Source: Botryotinia globosa | Lineage: Eukaryota > Ascomycota > Leotiomycetes > Helotiales > Sclerotiniaceae | Reading direction: 5' to 3' | NCBI GenBank assembly: GCA_014898425.1 | Contig: RCSZ01000003.1 | Span: 1,860,001-1,924,000, forward strand | Length of the DNA: 64,000 bases | Part shown: in pieces, positions 46,595-57,753 of the stretch | Layout: each line of letters opens with the position of its first letter | How positions within the stretch are numbered: position 1 is the first letter of the stretch | Position numbers and translations under genes: made by a program | Notes under the pieces: generated by a model | Database searches by the model: none | What the model saw: the letters and a program-made list of their open reading frames with translations, nothing else | What the model was told of the DNA's origin: nothing

Positions 46595-47986
46595 TGATGG
46601 TGAGTTAGTTATCTAGATATCTTATTGAATTGCGATTTCAAAATCACCATATCATACATATATTATTATGAAATCACATACATGTAGGAGGTTGAGATCA
46701 TGATTTGATTCGATTCGATTTGCACAAGTGATGTGTGAGTGGGATTGGTTTTTTTTTTTGGATTTTTTGGATTTTTTGGATTTTTGTAAATTCAACGAAT
46801 CTCTGCTTTGGTTTTGAAAGCAGATGAAGAGACTAGTAAAGAAATGAAGGGAAAGAAGAGAAAGGGAAAGGGAAATATGAATCGCGCCGGCTAGTCGAGT
46901 CTTTGATCGTTGATTGTTGATTGTTGATCGTTGAGCTACAGTATCGGGGGAGAATCTGAAGAGAAAACAAAAACATTTATCTGAATAGTTATCCTTCCGT
47001 CCATTTACCCGCCAATCCATCCATCGTGTATCGGAATCATGGCTGCGTTCATTGATTGAGTCTTGACGAGAGATCGGGTTGCCATGATTAGAATTGGGGA
47101 TGTTGCGAAGCTCGAGAGGTGGAGTGGAGTTGGACGGGGTCGAGAGGGTCGAGAGGGTCGAGAGTGAGTGGAGTAGAGTAGATAGAGTAGAGAAGAAGTC
47201 GTGAGACCTGGAGGTGCGCGTACATACATATACAGACATACAGACGATGAAGAGATTGTGTGGAAAATCGAAGATGGAGGTGATGGACGATATGGTTTGC
47301 GTGTGTGATTTGCGGTTTGTTCCGCGGGGTTTTGTGGGTTGAGGTGTCTGCGGCGTTGGGTTCTCTGCTTGTTGGTGGATTGATTGCAGCGGTAAGTTTG
47401 AAGAGGCCACGGAAGGAACAACCATGCTTCGAGTTTCATCAGCTTGGTGAGAAGAGAGCAGAGCAGAGGAAGACACCATGCCTTTGTCATGGTTCGAGTT
47501 TCGACCGCAGGATACCTTGTCCGACCTTTCCAACTGGTGTGGTGCGATCTCACTCCACCATCGCCATCAGATTTCGAGTTCCTGGAGAACTGGGACACGA
47601 CCCCCAATCTCCCTCATATACCTTAAAGAAACAGCCCGCTCCCAGGGTCTCCAGCCAAATCCTCCGAATATACCATAATACAACGCCAGCCCAGTCCCAG
47701 GGTCCCCCAACCAATATCCTCCACATATACCATTGTTACAAAAACCCTGCTATGCATAACGTCAATTCCCCCACGATCTACCAAAGAATTTAAATACAAT
47801 AGAATCCTGCTTCGCATTACTAGAATCCGCAGAGAACCGCACCGACCCTGCCCGTTCCTCCACCAAGCGAGTGATACGTACCGTTCGTACAGTCCTACTA
47901 GGTACACGTATATACATCCTGATGGCATACTAAGGCGAGGGGCAAGCAACGATTCTCCTCGCCAGTGCCCGTAAGGCCACCAAAGT

Positions 47987-48391
47987 TTAACGGCAGGATG
48001 GATCATCATCGGTGTGGGTCATGTAATAGACGTCCCACCCGTCTTCATGGTTCCAACCCCACTTGGATTTGAAGGTTTGCTTTTTGAAGGGAGTTACCCC
48101 GTTCTGCACTCGCCAATCCCGAATCAGGCAATACTCTTCATTACTAAGGCGAACCGCCTTCTTTGTTTCAGCTGGGAGGCCTCTGTAGGTGCGCAGCGGC
48201 TTGTAGTCGGCCCCGCGTGCCATCTTCACTTCGGCCTCGGTGCAACAGGGACGAGTGGTGAGGAACTCCTTTCGGTGCTGGTAAGCTGGGGTACCGCCGG
48301 GACAACGCGCGATTGTGTCGTCGATTCTCATCTTGGCCACATTGCGAGGGCGAGGCTTCTTAGCAGCAGGTTGGGAATGAACGGGTGCCAT
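47987..48391 (-). CDS. Hypothetical compact basic/aromatic protein, 134 residues
   Basis: This is a single-exon ORF starting MAPVHSQPAAKKPRPRNVAK, with good ATG context (CACAATGG) and strong C-ending codon bias (ACC, GTC, AAG, CTC) like well-expressed genes. After a basic, Pro-rich N-terminus it contains RCPGGTPAYQHRKEFLTTRP, YKPLRTYRGLPAETKKAVRL and KWGWNHEDGWDVYYMTHTDD. The Trp/Tyr-rich end looks folded. No signal peptide or membrane span. I do not recognise the family. Upstream lies a 1.3-kb leader-like region with splice signals and repeats, so the transcript may be long and spliced before the ATG. Confidence 0.7.
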   Translation of the reverse strand: MAPVHSQPAAKKPRPRNVAKMRIDDTIARCPGGTPAYQHRKEFLTTRPCCTEAEVKMARGADYKPLRTYRGLPAETKKAVRLSNEEYCLIRDWRVQNGVTPFKKQTFKSKWGWNHEDGWDVYYMTHTDDDPSCR

Positions 48392-48776
48392 TGTGAATGA
48401 TGACTATAAAATGACTTGTATTAGCGAGGTCCAGGTCTATTGGTAGACAAATGAATGTTAAGAAGGATATTGAAAGATGAAAACAATACTTGAAACCAAA
48501 GAGGTCAAGTAAAGCTCGTGGTTCGAGATGTTGATTAGGTTAGATGGCATCAAAACTTGAAGGTGTTGGATTTCACTTCAAAGAGATAGATTTGAGCTTG
48601 AAGATGAAGGAATATAGTCTTTTGGGGCTTCTCGATGCGTAGCACGAACTCGCAAATTGAGCAAAACCGCCTAAGCAAGGCTGACTGACAAGCTCCAGTT
48701 TTCAAATTTATCTCGAGGAACCAGCGGTGCAAAAAGAAATAGAGAAGAAAGAGTTTATCCGGTGGAATTTAAAGCC

Positions 48777-48935
48777 AAGTTTCAACCAGAAGCTTGACCA
48801 ATACTGCTGTATGCAGAACAGATCAAAATGAACCAAAAGTTGATCTTTCTTGTGAAATGCAGGAAGTAGGATGGGAAGTGTTAGAGGAGAGTTTTTCCGC
48901 TCTAGCCTGAAGGACAACCTCACCTGGCACATTGA
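48777..48935. repeat. Diverged direct duplication, copy A (partner at 49051-49206)
   Basis: Copy A shares with copy B an ordered series of blocks: AGTTTCAA, ATACTGC, GGCAGAACAGATCAAA or its one-base variant, AAATGCAG, GATGGGA and CTGGCACA. Spacing is nearly equal. I judge roughly two-thirds identity by eye. Both copies lie in the leader-like region. Confidence 0.7.
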
Positions 48936-49050
48936 CTTTACACTGCTCTACACAGATGAAATCAAAACTGGCCAGCTGCTGTCATCTTCTCAGGATAAGA
49001 GCGATCGGATGTAAAGTGAAGAAAGGGAAGTGTTTAGAGCTGTTCGCAGC

Positions 49051-49206
49051 GAGTTTCAATTGGCAAAATGACTGATACTGCCATAGGCAGAACAGATCAA
49101 AGTGATCCAGTTGTCAGTCCTCTTTCAAAATGCAGAAGAAATGATGGGATTTTAAGGGAGTAGTACTTTGGTGCTCTGAGATGTGCAGTTTGAACTGGCA
49201 CAACGA
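49051..49206. repeat. Diverged direct duplication, copy B (partner at 48777-48935)
   Basis: The second copy of the duplicated segment described at 48777-48935, in the same orientation and about 115 bp further on. The best shared block is GCAGAACAGATCAAA followed by a diverged GTGATCCAG. Confidence 0.7.
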
Positions 49207-49378
49207 AATCCGGCGCAACAAGCAAAGCAGGTAGCGCGCTTTCAACTTTCTCCTGCTCTGGTGCAATATGAATATTGAGTTGCACAGAATAGGTTGAAAG
49301 CGCGCAATATTCAAGCTTTGCCAGTACAATGTGGGAGATTCTGAGAAAAACAATAAGAAGAAGAGTTTGAAGACTTAC

Positions 49379-49530
49379 GGATTGTGAGAAGACAACGGTG
49401 AGAAGAAGACCGTGAAAAGAAGACGGTGAGAAGGCGACGGTGAGAAGAAGACTGTGAGAAGAAGACTGTGAAAAGACGATTGCGAGAAGACGAATGTGAG
49501 AAGACGGCAGCGAGAAGTGAGCAAAGATCT
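49379..49530. repeat. Imperfect GAGAAGAAGACGGT-type array
   Basis: About ten degenerate units of 13-16 bp (GTGAGAAGAAGACC, GTGAAAAGAAGACG, GTGAGAAGGCGACG and similar). On the minus strand this reads as repeated TCTTCTCAC, making the putative leader exon strongly C/U-rich. Confidence 0.85.
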
Positions 49531-49750
49531 TGTAGTGCAAAGTTGTTCTGTATCGTCGCTATAAGCTTGCAGTTAGTTAAAACCCATCAAGACAGGAGCT
49601 CCCAGGAATTTTACTTACGTTCGTAGTTGCGCGGTTCGTTGAGAGAAAAAGGAAGAAAAGGAAAAGGGAAACTCAAAGGGTCGGGAGGGAAATATAAGAA
49701 AGTGCGCTGAGCAAGTTTTTCCTCGGCTAATAGACAATTTCTATTGGTTT

Positions 49751-52700
49751 TCCAGAGGAGACTTGACAAGTTAAGCTCCTCGGATCATTCCGAGCCGGTG
49801 TCCACATGAGTTTAATTTGAGGACAACAAGGTTCGGAGGCTCTGAGTCATTTTGGAAAGGCTGTGTGTTTCTTTGTCATCACTTTGGATGCTTGAATATC
49901 TGCAATGTTAAGCATAATCTGGGTTGAAGTTGCTGTTTGGTAGAATAGGAATTTTAAAATCATATTCACAGAAGCCATTTTCTTGTTCAAGAAAGGGAGC
50001 CTCTAGATATCTACATTAAACAGATACAGCTCACTCAATAACTACTACATATCCTCTTTCCCTTGGTACATTAATGGAGAGTTTCAACCAAGAACATTAC
50101 CCCCTCACCACTCGGGAATCTTGAAGTCATCTCCGAGGATGAAGATGAGTGAATATGAAAATATTTCCCTGCCATCTTTTGTGGCTTTTCTAAAATGACT
50201 TTCTGTTACTTATCAAGCTCGTGTCTCGTGAATACTTTTTTTAATATTCCATTAGAGATTTCAATAGATACCTAGGTATGTACTTCATGTTCATGGATTC
50301 ATATAAATCTAGTAGGATGGTTGTGTATTGTTAGGACAAAATTTGAGCGTTTTTGGATTCCATCCCATCATCAATCTATGGTCTTAATACCAAGATACTT
50401 CTCGAAACTCTTGGAAATAAAAGGATGGATGGAAGCATGTCGCAACTAAATTGAACTAATCAAAAGTCTCCATTCAACCCAAAGTGAATGATGTTCAAAG
50501 GTTTGCAAGGCAACAGCATCACAACAAACTTAAAATCAATGCCGAGCAAAAATTCTCTTTAATAACAAGTCATATTACCTTTACAGGGATTATTACAAAA
50601 ACTAGTAAAGAGAATTCTTCCAAAACTTGGTTTGGATCAAATGAAAACAGTGAATCTCTAGCTTGTGTTGAGGCCATCTTTCGGAGGGCATTTGTTGAAC
50701 TTGTAACTACAATTTCTTATGTGATCTTGAACGGCTTGCAGACACAAGGTCTTTAGTTCTCACCTGTAGATCTACCAGAGGAATGAAATACTAGAAGCTC
50801 CATTATGACACTTGCTGTGTTTTATAGAGGTGTAGAGCGAACAACTATGATATACTCAAGAGCCAATGAACTCCTAGAAACGCTTCAGTACCAGTTCAGA
50901 AGTATCACGCACTACTTCGAGTATAATTCTGTAAATGCTGTTCTTCTGTTCTTCTGTTCTTCTGTTCTTCTGTTCTTCTGTTCTTCTGTTCTTCTGTTCT
51001 TCTGTTCTTCTGTTCTTCTGTTCTTCTGTTCTTCTGTTCTTCTGTTCTTCTGTTCTTCTGTTCTTCTGTTCTTCTGTTCTTCTGTTCTTCTGGTGTCTTC
51101 TTTCAGCTAATCGTCACAAAAGCTTCTGAGAAACCCAAAAACATGTATATGTATGTGCCCTCTAACCTTTTCAATTTCGCAAAAAGGTAGGAAGAAAGAT
51201 CTAGATTAAAGGTCAAAAGTATTTCTACCAAGGAAATACCACGTTGGGAATAGTGTTAGCAGACGCTTAAGTCTTGTTTGGGAGGAGGTAGTGCTGTATA
51301 TTTTGAATGGAGATAGAGGGTTTTTGGGGTTAGTTGGAAGTACTTATTTATTAGTTAGTCGAAACAAATGGACAATCTAACTAGTTCGCTTGCAATGATT
51401 CCTGTACATCCGAGAGAACTGCGGCCCTGGACTAGTCTCAAGCAACTGTTTGCGGCTAATAGAAACCTCCTCATAGCCCTATCATGCCCGCCCAAGCTTT
51501 ATTGATGAACGTTCGGGCGCATGAACCCCAGCACATTAGTCGCCGGTAAGTCACTGCTGCTTCAAAAATCGATTGAATATATGTCCCCACGTCGGTATAT
51601 AACGAAGCGGCAAGCCACCTGGCTCAGAGCCGGATGCTAAACCTATCGTTTTGGAACAAATTGTTTGGGCTGTGTTCCATCACGCTCCCCTGACGCTCTT
51701 ATGCAGTACCAGTTCGAAAGAATCATCCAAACGGCACAATTAGCAGTCTCGAACCAAGCGTTCGTAGTGAATGACAGGATTTGAAAATTCTGTCATATTC
51801 TCGAGCCGAAACATCGGAAGCTTTCTAAGTTCCTTTCTAGAGAAGACTTGAGGTATAAGGAATGGCTCAGTCACGACTTTGCATGCTGTGGAATCTATCT
51901 CTTGATGACGAGAGAGTTTTACAAGGCGAAAAAGTAACGAAAGACACGACACTGCGGTTTCATTCGGATGCATCTATTCATCTTCAGATATCAAACTGAA
52001 ACACGGAAAGTATTTGGCTTTCGGATAGGCCTTGACCGTCAAGTATTGGCCAAAGATCAGCGCTTGTGATTTTAAGCAGCCAGTTGTACATCGTGTAGTT
52101 ATGTCAGTATCTAGAACACCAAAATCAAAGCTAGCTCATGATATGATGGTCGACTCGACTAGACTCGCGGCCGTCTCACGATAATCACAAAAGCATTTGA
52201 GCATTTGAAGTTACGTGAGCTCGGCTCGGCCCGAACCCTGCATCGGCATAGGCATCGGCATAGGCATCGGCATCGGCGCCGCAAGTTTTCCATCATTTAG
52301 ACGTCGATTCGGCACATGAATTCTGTCATTTAGCCATCGTATCGGCACAAAGATTTTGGTGTGGTTCAATTTGGATTAGCCTGTGACAGAATCGCCAAGA
52401 CTTGTGTGACATTATGCTGATTATAACCGGCAACATCTGATTTTCGATCCTCCACTCAAAGTTGTTGATCGTGCTGGCAGCTACGCCTTCTTCCCAACGT
52501 AAAGTAGATGCTGATATTCTTGCATTCCTACAGCATTGGATGAGTCGATTTGGCTCCTATTTGCAGTGTTCGTGCCTGCTAAATGTAAAGTAGGTGTTGA
52601 AAACTTCCGCTCACTCCAAATTTGACGCTCACAAACCAAATGACTGAAGAATATAGCTGCTTTTCACGAGCTCATCTGTGGAATCTTAGCTGAATAAAAG

Positions 52701-53385
52701 AGGACTTCCAAATTCAAGCAGTCTGATGGGTGACTTAGGTATCTGCAAATAATAATTCGTGATGACCAACCAAATCACCTCCTTGGAGTAACAACTGTGA
52801 AGATCTCGTCGTACCAATTCCCGTGGCGAATAAATTTCAGCTCAAAAAAGACGCACTTATCTGACGTTGAATTTATGTTTTGCATTGGCAGGGAAGAACA
52901 ACCAAAAGTTACAATCTACTCCTCATCTAGAAGTACCTAGGTACCCGACGTACTAGGTAGGTAGTACCTATTACATACGCAAGTTAAATGCTGAGTCATT
53001 CGGCTTTTGGCTGTAACCTTCCACTCGACCTAGATTCCATAGATTCCAGATTAGCACATACATAATCTCATTCAATAGAATCATTAAAGTCAACATTACT
53101 TTTTAACGATATTTATTGATGATCGACTGTAATGCTTTTAGGATCTCGTCTTCCGTTTCGATACATTACTCGCCCATTATCCATCTCTCTAGTACACATC
53201 TTGTCCTAGAAACTGATGTACTTGGCGGGCTCCTCAAGCGTAACGACGGCTGAGCCATATAACTAGCCAATATGTGCTAGGTGAGTTGTAATGCCTTTCG
53301 CAGAAACTATTCTCGTACAGTAGCGCAGGAATTCCACAGCTGTAAACAAACTGCAAAGCTAGTGTCACCCGTATGTCACTTTATA
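49751..53385. other. Gene-poor AT-rich region
   Basis: I find no supported gene. ORFs at 50484-50756 and 50805-51110 (plus) and 51740-51973 (minus) have no motif; the second is mostly the octamer array. TACCTAGGTA occurs at 50269 and 52934, the latter within a longer palindrome-like cluster (52933-52969). A GGCATCGGCATA 12-mer repeats about two and a half times near 52243-52276. No transposon gene or tRNA is recognised. Confidence 0.5.
50941..51092. repeat. TTCTTCTG octamer array, 19 perfect copies
   Basis: 152 bp of uninterrupted TTCTTCTG units, seen directly. All three plus frames stay open and give repeating FCSSVLLF-type peptides, which explains the ORFs here. Confidence 0.95.
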
Positions 53386-53658
53386 TCACTGTATTTTTTC
53401 AGGGCTTAAGATTTCGTATAATCTGATACTCGTACAGATAATAGCGTTAAATCTTCTTCTATCCTGCATGAATAATACAGAGATTGAATTGGGATCTAGC
53501 CATCCAGGTGATGGAGTTTGGTTGCGATTCGGAATTTCATCCATGGGTTGTAATGATCTTGAGCTATTTCCACGGAGAAAGATCAGACGAGTTGAGCTGC
53601 CTTCGCTACACCAGAATGTGCCAGTGACATAGTATTCAGCAGCAGGTGTAGCACTCAC
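53386..53658 (-). CDS. Small hypothetical ORF, 90 residues
   Basis: The ORF begins MSATPAAEYYVTGTFWCSEG and contains NSSRSLQPMDEIPNRNQTPS and SPGWLDPNSISVLFMQ. Composition is balanced and codons in the first two-thirds are moderately C-biased, unlike neighbouring random ORFs. The sequence CATGCAGGATAG within the frame could be an acceptor site, so the exon structure is uncertain. No signal peptide or family is recognised. Given the gene-poor surroundings it may be an orphan gene or a fragment. Confidence 0.32.
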   Translation of the reverse strand: MSATPAAEYYVTGTFWCSEGSSTRLIFLRGNSSRSLQPMDEIPNRNQTPSPGWLDPNSISVLFMQDRRRFNAIICTSIRLYEILSPEKIQ

Positions 53659-56633
53659 TCACCCATACATATTCCACATCACCACTATTTTCGATCAAGA
53701 TTGGATGTTTTAAATAAAGTCATTCGATGAGAATAAGCTTCTACAGATGATGTTCTCACAGGAAAATGATTCATATATTCGATATTGATTCTAAACGAGC
53801 AAGATTACTGGTTCCGGGAGTATATCTAATTAAGCTTATAGAAAAGAAATACATTTTGAGCACGAAGACTGCATCATCTATCCATCTATGCGATATTTAC
53901 TTGGAGAATACGATGCCTCACGATCATAGACTCTACCTGAGTTTTGATAGCAAGTATGTCTTCTTAATAAAGTACGTCTTCGCTTGTCGTCTCCTATGAC
54001 TTGACAGCTGAAGGAGAATATCCAGACAAAAATGAGTTCTTCATGAGTTTGATAAATCCGCTGGTTCCCATAACATAGGACATCCAGCAAAGCTACCAGG
54101 TTCTCCTTCCTTGTAAATACTACGCTCCATGCACGACACATAATTCATACTTGAACGCTTATATCGTTCTATCACTGCTTGCAGCAAATTTTTATTGCTA
54201 CTGAACATTACCAAGGCCGTTCAGTCGACAATCACCCGTTATAACTGTTCCAGATTCAAGTGCCACGATTATTTGCACCAAAATCAACACCTAGATATTC
54301 CGTAAATTCGAAACCAACATGGGAATGACATTTCAGTTCTCATTGAGCTGTTAAGAAACCTGTGGAGTTACTCTAAAGCATAAAGGGCTCCAACCTATGT
54401 ACAAATGGAATAATAATGTAGATTGAGCGTTTTGATACCATGTATCATGTAATATACCACTGTTAAATTATCGCATGTGTACTCCTCTATATCTCAATTT
54501 CTGTGATCGGCCGTCACAGGAATTGGATGGACCTGGCCGTGGGCTGTTAAACAAGCCACGTGGAGAACGAATGTGACCAAAAGAGTAAAGAATACACATC
54601 GATTTGTTATTCGTGGAGCCACGCGAGCCAAAATGCCCTCTAAGATGGTACCTGCAAATCACTCTGCCATACTATCCAGGTAGTCGTCTCACAATTAATG
54701 TCATTCCACATTACAAATCCTTTATATTGTACCACGTATTTGATATGTGCATTTATTTGCATGATATTAAGCCCAACATAGTTAACAATAAGTTTCAAAA
54801 CAACTGTTGGGAGCCGTTCAGTGGACAAGTGCCAGAACGGTTGGTATCCCCGCAAAAGGGTTCGAATCTTCAAGTTTCCATGGCATGCTAGTGGAATAAA
54901 GCGGGGAAATAGACTCTATACATGCAGGGACAGAACAAGGGTTTCAATAGCCTGAACTGTACTGTCCAGAGTCCAAATCAGTGGTTGATCGGATCTGAGC
55001 ATCTCCAATGATCTTGTGAATCTGGAGCCATGCCTCAAAGCCATGCCTAACTGCATATCTAATTCCAAGAGCGAGGACGGGGTAACTGTTCAACCTATAA
55101 AAACTCTAACTCGACCTTATACAAATCATTACTTGTGTATCGTTGGGGTTCGGTTTACACTGCATTTTGAGACCACGGGGGCAGAAGAAACTGCTTACGG
55201 CCATTGTCCCGCCGACAAACCTTACTTTAGGAGCTATTTGAAACCATGAATATCTCTGAAAAATTATACGCCATGATGAGCTAGATATCTAGCTACGTAG
55301 GTAAGCAAATGTAATCTAGAACTCTCTTTAGATGTCCACCAGCTTCTATCTTCAAATCCTACAAGATTTCCTCACGTAATACTAACTAGATGAGAAGACA
55401 CAAAAACTACTATTTAGGCAACCCTTCCACAACAAAAGACCCTGAACACAAGATTGGTTACCCCAACAGTACAAAGGGGTCAATCACACTACTCCCAAAG
55501 AGCCCAAGATTACTCGACATAATTCCATAAAACGTGGGGCTCACCGACTCACCACTAGCCACACTGCACAGCACTACCTATTACTCGACGCACGGAAATT
55601 ACCGGATCGCTGGAGAACTATCCCAGAACGTACTGGTGGCTCGGATAATCAAGTCGTGCATGTGTAACTTTGATCGCGTGGGAGGAAATTAAAGGGGGGC
55701 TTAGCTTGTGATTAGTGTTTAACAAGGGGTCGTATATGTGATATATTACGCAGAAGTGAGGAAATCTGAGGTAGTGATGGCAATTTCTGTTCGTTTCGTT
55801 TTCCTATTGTATTTTATTCGAATTGAATACAGGTTCAAGTTACTCAAGATCGAACGCCTAATTGGCTGATACCTCATGGTTATATTTGCACGGTCTCAGC
55901 TACCCTTTGTCTGACGATTCAGGCTGTGTAGAAGATATGAGGCTTTAACATGGCTAACCACACAAGACAGGAAGTTTAGGACCCTCTCTACAATACCTTC
56001 ATCCAAGTTTCCAAGTTTTGGTATTCAGCAACACAGGCTGCCACACTTCTTCTCGCAAACCATGCAACACCATTCGTCAAAATGATCTACCGTGAGAATA
56101 CGAATGCCTCTAGTGCAAAAAGCTCATATGAGTGCTCTGAAGTTAGAAATACCCGATTCCAGACCATCACTAGTATGAATAATCATCATGGCTATATGCC
56201 TGACAGCTAATCACCAGAAAGATTTTTTTCTTAGACAGAGAATCAAGGAGGGGTGTGGCCACTTAATCAATGAAGGTCTGCTTGAGATAAACATCAGTAG
56301 GCTGCGAAAGAGGGTGTAGTTGAAGACGGCATTGATATTTTGACATTAAAGCACTTTTGAACTCAATTCCCGATCCAATGGACATTCCTATACATGCCTC
56401 CACAGCAGTAAAATCGATGAAACTCCCATGCTTTAAGACTCGACGAATGATTCCTCAATAACCGAACAAGTAACTACATTCCCATGACTATCGTAAAAAT
56501 TCATCCCGGCGCCCCTCGCATTCATGCCTGCCATGAACTCCATCCTATCGTAATAAAAGAACTCATAACATCATATCTTCTCATGTGCGGTATGCCAATA
56601 TAGCCGCGTCTCGTACAGTCGTACTCTGGGCGA
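53659..56633. other. Gene-poor region, possible gene fragments
   Basis: About 3 kb of AT-rich DNA. ORFs at 53766-53999, 54604-54891 and 55016-55249 (plus) and 53878-54141 and 54468-54662 (minus) show no domain or consistent splice signals. A T-loop-like word (GGGTTCGAATC, about 54858-54868) lacks the rest of a tRNA. Small-exon orphan genes like the neighbours at 56.6-59.8 kb could be missed here. Confidence 0.45.
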
Positions 56634-57753
56634 CTAAAGATCTCTAACTGGATCGTATGGCTTAGTTTTTCTGCTCTCTCGGCTGATCGGCGATGACGTA
56701 TACGATATGTACGACGAAGATGGTGTATAGGATTGACTCGATGAGTAGGTGGCGTAGCCACTAGTAGATGAGCTAGGCTCTGAAAAGATACGTTAGTACT
56801 CTAGGTAGTGGAGAAGCGGGGATGGTACACACCGGTGGAAGAATAATCGTATCCCTGACTGTCTCCTGTCGGTAGTTAGAATAGAGCGCCAAAACCATGG
56901 GTTAGCTCACTGACTAGTGGCAAACTGCTGCACAAAGGGTCTTTTATGCGAGACATATGGCGCGCATACGTTCCACACAGACATCATTTCTTTGCTTCCA
57001 GCTTGTGTGGATAACTTTGGTGGATAGAAGCCATCACACATACCTGTATTCATGGACGCACTTGAATAGTACGAAGAGTGGCTGCATTGCTCATCTACCG
57101 GTACATGTCTATGGTGTGAAGGGTATGAATGGTGCGGATGGTGGTGATTGTTGTGATGGTGGTGCGAAGGGGGTTTCGGATTGTATGGCGCAGTGTCCCT
57201 ACTATCGGCCCTGATATTTCTGTTCCTACCATCTCGATAGCGAAATTTATGATATAAGAACCATCTTGCGATCCAGTTTGGACAGCCGACAGTCGGCTTG
57301 GCTAAGTTCCAGTAATATGCAGTCTGATCAGTACCATTTTGGACTATCAGTTTCATTGCTTCATCCTTTGATATCTCGACAATATCGCTCCAATCGTATG
57401 GAGGTTTCCCTTTGCAGTTCATCTTGAGGTGGCATTTCTCCGAAATAAGCCACCTATAGACCACATCTGTCTCTTTCTGAAATGGTGGCCAAGGTAAGTA
57501 AGCACTCTATTGAATAAACTTCTCAATTTGGCAATGATAAGGTCGAGTCATCGGGGGTGGTTTGGTTGAAATGAATGCTTACCGCCATCAGGTTATACGT
57601 ATCCGCACTAATGTTTAGATGCTTGACGAGGTCATCTTTTGTTTGACTCATTGCCAAAGGGCCTAGATCAGGTGAAGACATGATGGGGCTTGTGAGTTTC
57701 CGCTTTTTGAAGACTGGACGTGCAGTATGGATGGAGAGAATTACAATACTCAT
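56634..57753 (-). CDS. Hypothetical protein, 4 exons, 260 residues
   Basis: Exons 57753-57583, 57476-57044, 56865-56833 and 56779-56634. Introns are 106, 178 and 53 bp with donors GTAAGC, GTATGT and GTGTGT; the last two have CTAAC branch sites before their acceptors. Phases agree and the total is divisible by three. Reading through intron 2 instead gives a shorter end with a stop at 56907, possibly a retained-intron form. The N-terminus is MSIVILSIHTARPVFKKRKL; a second ATG at codon 25 is possible. The most structured part is KETDVVYRWLISEKCHL, YDWSDIVEISKDEAMKLIVQ, then AKPTVGCPNWIARWFLYHKF (about 58-140). A His-rich stretch (HHHHNNHHHPHHSYPSHHRH) and a Tyr/Ser-rich tail follow. The family is unknown to me; the His run may bind metal, but that is only a possibility. 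Confidence 0.68.

Larger units (their letters stand above)
45615..47986. other. Intergenic region with several short tandem arrays
   Basis: The 3' flank of the zinc-finger gene contains T-rich DNA, then GAGATGAAGAG units (46170-46268), GATGAA units (about 46344-46376), GGGGAT units (46558-46594), GGATTTTTT units (about 46758-46783) and GGTCGAGAG units (about 47138-47164). ORFs on the minus strand at 46652-47533 and 47005-47607 and on the plus strand at 47305-47793 overlap these biased tracts and show no domain, so I do not call them. Confidence 0.55.
48392..49750 (-). other. Probable long spliced leader of the 47987-48391 ORF
   Basis: Reading the minus strand, a C/T-rich stretch at about 49700-49620 ends at donor GTAAGT (49618). 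A 71-bp intron with TTAACTAAC branch sequence ends at CACAG (49548). The next exon-like block (49547-49379) ends at another GTAAGT (49378), with a possible acceptor TCTCAG at 49341 (a 38-bp intron). No frame through these blocks looks coding. The ORF start follows about 0.95 kb later. I infer non-coding leader exons, although a separate transcript or a decayed gene is possible. The region also holds a diverged duplication. Confidence 0.5.

Noticed and set aside
46652..47533. 293-codon minus-strand ORF
   Set aside because: It translates purine/pyrimidine-biased repeat tracts (KKSKKSKKK, LSTLSTLS and similar) with no domain; a second overlapping minus-strand ORF is equally open.
54840..54880. 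Possible tRNA T-loop GGGTTCGAATC
   Set aside because: The stem on either side does not pair and no acceptor or D-arm is found.
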